Source: Collinsella sp. (GTDB lineage: Bacteria; Actinomycetota; Coriobacteriia; Coriobacteriales; Coriobacteriaceae). Taken from it: a stretch of 5,248 nucleotides of DNA. The notes beneath the pieces were generated by a model. It was not told the origin of the DNA and did no database searches. It worked only from the letters and a program-made list of their open reading frames with translations. The stretch lies in assembly GCA_018378775.1 (NCBI GenBank), contig JAGZWV010000074.1:1-5248 (forward strand), given 5' to 3'. Of this stretch, positions 5,170 to 5,248 are shown piece by piece. Position numbers and translations under genes: made by a program. The first letter of the stretch is position 1; each line of letters starts with the position of its first letter.

Positions 5170-5248
5170 GAGCGGCAATCTGCCTTTCAACTTCGGCGGC
5201 ATGACCAGAAGGTCAATGCCGCCTCGTTTCAAGGCACCTTGCTCGCTC
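5170..5248. repeat. Long imperfect palindrome, reaching the window end
   Basis: The left arm 5170-5206 and right arm 5211-5248 fold on each other around the loop AGAA. The paired blocks from outside in are GAGCG with CGCTC, GCAA with TTGC, TGCCTT with AAGGCA, AAC with GTT, GGCGGCAT with ATGCCGCC, and GACC with GGTC. Small internal loops or single bulges separate most blocks. That is 30 pairs in 79 bases, and the outermost pair uses the last base of the window, so the structure may be longer. It contains no open frame. A miniature inverted-repeat element, a palindromic intergenic repeat, a small structured RNA, or a weak bidirectional terminator (TCGTTTC follows the inner stem) are all possible. 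Confidence 0.75.

Overview
This window carries a heat-shock chaperone operon in the order dnaK, grpE, dnaJ, hspR on the plus strand. The start of a divergent 4Fe-4S ferredoxin gene lies at the left edge. The order ending in a MerR-type HspR repressor is an actinobacterial hallmark. GC-rich coding sequence, an acidic alanine-rich GrpE, a small ferredoxin of anaerobe type and a DnaJ without zinc finger together suggest a gut-type anaerobic actinobacterium of the class Coriobacteriia, with Collinsella or a relative as my best guess. The genus is an inference from gene order and protein style; no database was searched.

Layout. Positions 1-113 (minus) hold the first 37 codons of the ferredoxin, with a ribosome binding site and a plausible extended -10 promoter. 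Positions 114-771 hold no convincing gene. This divergent spacer contains a degenerate tandem array with an exact 62-bp register (about 303-540), then an AT-rich island (about 629-671) that is the likely dnaK promoter zone, then a leader hairpin (716-743) and a Shine-Dalgarno sequence. Positions 772-2664 are dnaK. grpE starts two bases after dnaK stops and has a second, very well-formed internal start. A strong GC hairpin with a short T tail (3515-3547) separates grpE from dnaJ (3617-4582). hspR follows at 4655-5071. The last 177 bases hold three consecutive hairpin structures. The first two are a duplicated pair whose stem differences are mostly compensated. The third is a long imperfect palindrome that runs to the end of the window.

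How the genes work together. DnaK binds and releases unfolded proteins in an ATP cycle. The J protein stimulates hydrolysis and delivers clients, and GrpE exchanges the nucleotide. In known actinobacterial systems HspR represses its own chaperone operon and uses DnaK as a co-repressor, so free DnaK closes the feedback loop. The internal terminator would make DnaK and GrpE more abundant than DnaJ and HspR from one transcript. No clean match to the canonical HspR operator (HAIR) was found upstream of dnaK, so the operator here may be divergent.

The protein genes are ordinary in function. The most unusual material is non-coding: the 62-bp array upstream of dnaK and the hairpin cluster after hspR.
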